DNA from: JAMXLO01 sp963791495
GTDB taxonomy: Bacteria; Pseudomonadota; Alphaproteobacteria; Acetobacterales; Acetobacteraceae
Direction: 5' to 3'
NCBI GenBank assembly: GCA_963791495.1
Contig: CAWBST010000014.1
Coordinates: 1 to 64,000, forward strand
Length of the DNA: 64,000 bases
This document shows, in pieces, positions 59,884 through 64,000 of this stretch. Position 1 is the stretch's first letter, and each line of letters starts with the position of its first letter. The notes below the pieces were generated by a model, which ran no database searches, was not told where the DNA came from, and saw nothing but the letters and a program-made list of their open reading frames with translations. The position numbers were made by a program, and so were the translations under genes.

Positions 59884-61402
59884 ATGGCGCTCGACATCCC
59901 CCATTCCACCAGACCCTCGGGTCAAGCGCCGGAGGGCTTCGCCCGCATCGACGAGGCATTCGCCTTCGACGACGTGCTGCTCGTGCCGGGCTATTCGAAG
60001 ATCCTGCCCTCCGCCACCGACACCCGCACCCGCCTCACCCGCACCATCCCGCTCAACATCCCGATCATCTCCGCGGCCATGGACACCGTCACCGAGTACG
60101 CGATGGCCATCGCCATGGCCCAGCAGGGCGGGCTGGGCGTCATCCACAAGAACCTCGAACCGGCCGAGCAGGCCGCCCACGTCCGGCGCGTGAAGAAATT
60201 CGAGTCGGGCATGGTGGTGAACCCGCTCACCATCCACCCCGACCAGACTCTCGCCGACGTCACCGCGCTGATGAACACCCACCGGATCAGCGGCGTCCCG
60301 GTGGTCGAGCGCGACACCAACCGCCTGGTCGGCATCATCACCCACCGCGACGTGCGCTTCGCCACCGACCCGGCGCAGAAGGTCCACGAGCTGATGACGC
60401 GCGACAACCTCGTCACCGTCACCAACAGCGTCAGCCCCGAGGAAGCGCGCCGCCTGCTGCACCGCCGCCGCATCGAGAAGCTGCTGGTGGTGGACGAGGC
60501 CTATCGCTGCGTCGGGCTGATCACCGTGAAGGATATGGACAAGGCGGAGACCCACCCGCTCGCCAACAAGGACGAACTGGGCCGGCTGCGCGTTGCCGCC
60601 GCCACCGGGGTTGGGCCGGAGGGGCAGCGGCGCTCGCGCGCGCTGATCGAGGCGGAGGTGGACGTGGTGGTGGTCGACACCGCGCATGGCCACTCGCGCG
60701 GCGTGCTGGAGGCGGTGACGGCGATCAAGCGCTACTCCAATGCGGTGCAGGTGGTCGCCGGCAACGTCGCCACGCCGGAGGGTGCGCTGGCGCTGATCGA
60801 GGCTGGCGCGGACGGGGTGAAGATCGGCATCGGGCCGGGGTCCATCTGCACCACGCGGGTGGTGGCCGGCGTGGGCGTGCCGCAGTTCAGCGCGGTTCTG
60901 GAGTGCGCTGCCGCCTGCCGCGAGGCCGGGCGTGCCGGCGATCGCCGATGGCGGGATGCGCACCTCGGGCGACATCGTGAAGGCGATTGCGGCGGGGGCG
61001 GACGCCGTGATGATCGGCTCGCTGCTGGCGGGCACTGACGAGGCGCCGGGCGAGGTGTTCCTGTACCAGGGGCGGTCGTACAAGTCGTATCGCGGCATGG
61101 GCAGCATCGGGGCGATGGCGCGGGGCTCGGCGGACCGGTATTTCCAGCAGGACATCAAGGACCAGCTGAAGCTGGTGCCGGAGGGCGTGGAGGGCATGGT
61201 GCCTTACAAGGGCCCGGTGGCGCAGGCGATCCATCAGCTGGTGGGCGGTCTGAAGGCGGGCATGGGCTACACCGGCAGCGCGGGCATCACGGAGCTGCAG
61301 CGCCGCTCGCGGTTCCGCCGCGTCACCGGCGCCGGCCTGCGCGAGAGCCACGTGCACGACGTGGCGATCAGCCGCGAGGCACCGAACTACCGGCAGGACT
61401 GA
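59884..61402 (+). pseudogene. guaB: Inosine-5'-monophosphate dehydrogenase GuaB, frameshifted in this sequence
   Basis: Full-length IMPDH (about 505 residues) in two frames. The first has 'AFAFDDVLLVPGYSKILPSA', the CBS pair (about 110-230, 'MNTHRISGVPVVERDTNRLV') and the active-site loop 'DGVKIGIGPGSICTTRVVAG' with the catalytic Cys. An extra G in the GGG run at 60928-60930 breaks the frame inside 'CREAG'. The remainder 'VPAIADGGMRTSGDIVKAIA', 'GRSYKSYRGMGSIGAMARGS' and 'VHDVAISREAPNYRQD' is intact. The enzyme performs the committed step of GMP synthesis; loss would give a guanine auxotroph, so a homopolymer sequencing error is most probable. Confidence 0.93.
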
Positions 61403-61410
61403 CCCGGCTG

Positions 61411-61433
61411 ATGGCCGGATCAAGTCCGGCCAT
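61411..61433. terminator. Hairpin after guaB
   Basis: ATGGCCGGA (61411-61419) pairs perfectly with TCCGGCCAT (61425-61433) around TCAAG, nine bases after the guaB stop. It is the same type of GGCCGG palindrome as at 53566. It may act as terminator, or be a mobile intergenic repeat that settled there. Confidence 0.55.
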
Positions 61434-61493
61434 GACCACCGGGACCAGCCCAGTGGCAGGCTTTGAAGGCCGAGCTTGCGCTCGGAAGTGTGC

Positions 61494-62786
61494 ATGACCC
61501 CCGCCGCGCGGATCGCGTCCGCGATCGAACTGGTCGCGCTGGTGCTGGAGCCTTGGGGGGAGGGGACGGAGAATGACAGCCCCCTCCCCCTGGCCCCCTC
61601 CCGCGAGGGGAGGGGGCCAGCCGCGGTTCGGGCGCGCCCGGCTGATGCGGTTGCCAATGACTTCTTCCGCGCCCGCCGGTTCATCGGTTCAGGAGACCGT
61701 CGCGACATATCGGAGCGTGTATGGCGCGTGCTGCGCAGCAGGAGGCGGTTGGGTTGGTGGCTGGGCGATCATGCAACCTCGCGTCTGCTGGTCGCTGCCT
61801 CGCTGCTTCTGGAGGGGGTCCGCTACGCCGCAGTGGCCGAGGCGTTTTCCGGGGGCAGGTTCGCTCCGGCCCAATTGTCCCGGTCGGAACAGGCGATGCT
61901 TCGCCGGCTCGAGGGCCATGCTCTTGAACACCCGTCCATGCCCTCCGCCATGCGGCTGGAGGTGCCGGACTGGCTGTTCTCGCGCATCGGCCAGGCAGAG
62001 CTTCGCGCGCTGCAGGAGCCCGCGCCGCTCGATCTCCGCGTCAACCTGCTGAAGGCCACGCGCGAGGAGGCCCGTGCGGCACTTGCGGCCGAGGGGTTGG
62101 AGGCGGCGCCGACACCGCTCTCACCCTGGGGGCTGCGCATCGAGGGGCGCCGGCAGGTGACCACCGGTCCGGCGTTCCGCGCCGGCCTTGTCGAGATCCA
62201 GGACGAGGGCAGCCAGCTGGTCGCCGCCCTGGTCGATGCACGCCCTGGCACGAGGGTCGCCGACCTGTGTGCGGGGGCTGGCGGCAAGACGCTGGCGCTC
62301 GCGATGACGATGCAGAACCGCGGCCAACTGGTCGCCTGCGACATCTCCGCCGCACGGCTGGACGGCGCGGTCCGCCGCATTCGCCGCGCCGGCGTTCACA
62401 ATGTCGAGCGCCATCTGCTGGAACCCGGCGACAAGTGGATCAAGCGCCGCGCCAGGAGCTTCGATCGCGTGCTGGTGGATGCGCCCTGTACCGGCACCGG
62501 CACGTGGCGCCGCAACCCCGATGCGCGTCTGCGCCTTGCCGAAGCCGACCTCGCCGAACTTCTGCCGAAGCAGGTGCTGCTGCTCGATCAGGCCGCCTCC
62601 CTGGTTCGCACCGGCGGGCGTTTGGTCTACGCTACCTGCTCGCTACTCGCCGAGGAGAACGAGGATCAGGTGACTGCCTTCCTCTCCCGCCACTCCGACT
62701 TCGCTCAAGGGGATGTTCTCGTGCTCACCCCTGCGCGCAACGGCACTGACGGGTTCTTCGCCGCCGTTCTGGAGCGGCGGCAATGA
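61494..62786 (+). CDS. RsmB/NOP-family RNA cytosine-C5 methyltransferase
   Basis: A 430-residue SAM-dependent m5C methyltransferase. The NusB-like N-domain ('DFFRARRFIGSGDRRDISER', 'ASLLLEGVRYAAVAEAFSGG') precedes the catalytic domain: SAM motif 'VADLCAGAGGKTLALAMTMQ', first catalytic region 'RVLVDAPCTGTGTWRRNPDA' (PC motif) and second 'GGRLVYATCSLLAEENEDQV' (TCS motif). Residues about 21-50 ('PWGEGTENDSPLPLAPSREG') are an extra segment not expected in the family, encoded by an inserted palindrome. The ATGA at the end couples it to the GNAT gene. Confidence 0.88.
   Translation: MTPAARIASAIELVALVLEPWGEGTENDSPLPLAPSREGRGPAAVRARPADAVANDFFRARRFIGSGDRRDISERVWRVLRSRRRLGWWLGDHATSRLLVAASLLLEGVRYAAVAEAFSGGRFAPAQLSRSEQAMLRRLEGHALEHPSMPSAMRLEVPDWLFSRIGQAELRALQEPAPLDLRVNLLKATREEARAALAAEGLEAAPTPLSPWGLRIEGRRQVTTGPAFRAGLVEIQDEGSQLVAALVDARPGTRVADLCAGAGGKTLALAMTMQNRGQLVACDISAARLDGAVRRIRRAGVHNVERHLLEPGDKWIKRRARSFDRVLVDAPCTGTGTWRRNPDARLRLAEADLAELLPKQVLLLDQAASLVRTGGRLVYATCSLLAEENEDQVTAFLSRHSDFAQGDVLVLTPARNGTDGFFAAVLERRQ
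61592..61618. repeat. Palindromic element inserted in the rsmB-like gene
   Basis: GGCCCCCTCCC (61592-61602) and GGGAGGGGGCC (61608-61618) form a perfect 11-bp hairpin around GCGAG, preceded by another CCCCCTCCCCC run. This 'ctccccctggccccctcccgcgaggggaggggg' kind of palindrome is normally intergenic; here it is read through in frame as 'PLPLAPSREGRGP'. Confidence 0.7.
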
Positions 62787-63352
62787 TCACAGTGAGGCGC
62801 GCCCGCCCGGCCGACGCCATCTCAATCGGTGCCGTGCATGTCGCAGCATGGCGTAGCACTTATCCCGGCATCCTACCTGACAATTTCCTCGCCCGCCTCT
62901 CGGTGCCTCGCCAGGCCGCACACTACGATGCGGCGATCCGGTCCTCGTCCACCGGCGTGTTCGTCGCCGCGGCTTCGGGTGCCGATGTGCCGCTGGGGTC
63001 CGGCTCGCGCATCGTTGGCTTCGCCACCGCCGGCCGCGCACGGGGAGGTGAGTTCACCCGCCGCCTTGCGGAGGGCGAAGTGGAGACGCTGTATGTGTTG
63101 GACGACTGGCGCGACCGTGGCGTGGGCCGCAAGCTGATGCGTGCCGCCGCCGCGCATCTGGCGGAAACCGGCTGCAAGTCCTGCTTCGTCTGGGTGCTGC
63201 GCGACAACCCGAGTCGGTGGTTCTACCAGCGCCTTGGGGGCAAGCCGGGGGCCGAGGCGTTGATCCAGTTCGCCGGCGCGAGGGTGCCGCAGACTGCATT
63301 CGTGTGGGATCCAATCGAGCGATTGTTGGCTGCCTCGCCCCAGGAGTCGTGA
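62783..63352 (+). CDS. GNAT-family N-acetyltransferase
   Basis: A 189-residue GNAT: N-terminal 'MITVRRARPADAISIGAVHV', core 'VETLYVLDDWRDRGVGRKLM' (acetyl-CoA loop) and 'VLRDNPSRWFYQRLGGKPGA'. Substrate unknown (small molecule or protein N-terminus). It overlaps the methyltransferase stop by 4 bp and so is co-translated with it. Confidence 0.87.
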   Translation: MITVRRARPADAISIGAVHVAAWRSTYPGILPDNFLARLSVPRQAAHYDAAIRSSSTGVFVAAASGADVPLGSGSRIVGFATAGRARGGEFTRRLAEGEVETLYVLDDWRDRGVGRKLMRAAAAHLAETGCKSCFVWVLRDNPSRWFYQRLGGKPGAEALIQFAGARVPQTAFVWDPIERLLAASPQES

Positions 63353-63407
63353 AAACCGTCGGAGCCGATCGACGTTCTCTGTCCCGAACGGGAGAAGGAG
63401 CGCGATC

Positions 63408-63959
63408 ATGCGGTACACGGCGATCCTCGCGGGCGGTTTGGGATTGGCGGCGTCGTTCGCCCTGCCCGCTGCGGCGCAGCAGACGCCGCCGACACTTGCC
63501 TACGTGCAGCCGCTAGCGGGGCAGTCAGTGCAGAGTGTTCAGGACAGGCTCCGCCAGGCCGGCGTCTACAGCGGGCGCATCGACGGCATCTGGGGTGCGG
63601 ACAGCCAGGCGGCGCTGGAGCGCTTCCAGCAGGCGCACCAGTTGCAGGTCACGGGGCAGCTCAACCAGGCGACCGCGGCGACGCTCGGTCTCGATCCGAA
63701 TGCGTTGCTGGCGACGCCGGTCGCCGGGCCAGTGCCGCCGCCAGTGGACCACCTGCTGCCAACGTCGGTCCGTGCGGTGCAGGCGCGCCTGCGGACGCTG
63801 GGCTTTTATGGCGGCGCGGTCGATGGCGTCTGGGGCGAGGGGACCGAGGTCGCGATCGAGAACTTCCAGCGCGGCCGCGGGCTCCAACCGGATGGACAGC
63901 TTGGGCCGGCGACGGTCACGGCGTTGGGCTTGGCGCCGGAGGCACTGGCTTACCGGTAG
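63408..63959 (+). CDS. Exported protein with two peptidoglycan-binding domains
   Basis: A 183-residue protein with a signal peptide (about 1-23, cleavage after AAAQ) and two PG_binding_1 repeats. Repeat 1 is 'VQSVQDRLRQAGVYSGRIDG' with 'DSQAALERFQQAHQLQVTGQ'. Repeat 2 is 'VRAVQARLRTLGFYGGAVDG' with 'GTEVAIENFQRGRGLQPDGQ'. A proline-rich linker (about 104-114) joins them. No catalytic domain is present, so it is probably a wall-binding adaptor or an envelope protein. Confidence 0.85.
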   Translation: MRYTAILAGGLGLAASFALPAAAQQTPPTLAYVQPLAGQSVQSVQDRLRQAGVYSGRIDGIWGADSQAALERFQQAHQLQVTGQLNQATAATLGLDPNALLATPVAGPVPPPVDHLLPTSVRAVQARLRTLGFYGGAVDGVWGEGTEVAIENFQRGRGLQPDGQLGPATVTALGLAPEALAYR

Positions 63960-64000
63960 CCGCCTCCCAGCGGCCCGACGCGGAACAGTCGCGCCCACCC

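Noticed and set aside
59842..61197. A 451-codon minus-strand frame opposite guaB
   Set aside because: It is a GC-rich shadow; the plus strand carries unmistakable IMPDH motifs over the same span.

Overview
The window is high-GC bacterial chromosome, most likely from an alphaproteobacterium of the Rhodospirillales/Acetobacteraceae type. Pointers to this are a Flp/Cpa pilus locus, a Ros/MucR regulator, an ornithine-lipid acyltransferase (olsB) beside fur, the alphaproteobacterial order tsaE-amgK-murU-addB-addA-trxA, and a type-2 ferredoxin-NADP reductase. No rRNA, tRNA, CRISPR array or replication origin was seen. The lineage is inferred from gene content only.

Layout. (1) 0.1-2.3 kb, minus strand: Flp pilin copies followed by cpaA and cpaB. 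(2) 2.7-11.8 kb: a surface-polysaccharide or lipid-glycosylation region with four GT87-type membrane glycosyltransferase genes, a GT2 glycosyltransferase, a VTT/TVP38 membrane protein and a large polytopic membrane protein; most carry frameshifts. (3) 8.7-18.1 kb: a gene graveyard with three copies (one intact) of a LuxR-type response regulator, broken oligopeptide ABC ATPase pieces, recombinase-associated ORFs, a group II intron RT tail, an XRE regulator and a SWIM-protein stub. (4) 18.4-31.3 kb: mostly core genes: Rieske dioxygenase alpha/beta, a transmembrane Ser/Thr kinase, olsB-fur, mucR, tusA, the nfuA-rutE-tsaB-rimI run, an MFS carrier, a PuuD-like hydrolase, lolA, a GxxExxY gene and fnr. 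(5) 31.4-40.3 kb, plus strand: a tightly overlapping operon tsaE-amgK-murU-addB-addA followed by trxA, combining tRNA t6A synthesis, peptidoglycan recycling and double-strand-break repair. (6) 40.3-50.8 kb: dienelactone hydrolase, M16 peptidase, a Phd/VapC pair, PmbA, Tim44-like protein, a CoA-binding/MetY fusion, a lipid kinase, an LpxH-like phosphatase and a GT4 glycosyltransferase. (7) 50.8-59.8 kb: a second accessory region with broken genes, toxin-antitoxin genes, an ImmA/IrrE peptidase, an IS5-family element with a CTAG target duplication, and behind it a compositionally distinct three-gene group (BpsA/DUF43-like enzyme plus two related proteins of unknown function). This group is the best candidate for an undescribed system. 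(8) 59.8-64 kb: guaB, rsmB, a GNAT and a peptidoglycan-binding protein.

A theme of the whole window is single-base frameshifts, at least twenty, including in genes expected to be essential (guaB, tsaB). Many are probably base-calling or assembly indels rather than true decay, so 'pseudogene' calls in otherwise complete genes should be read as 'frame broken in this sequence'. The graveyard fragments that lack whole domains are genuine remnants.
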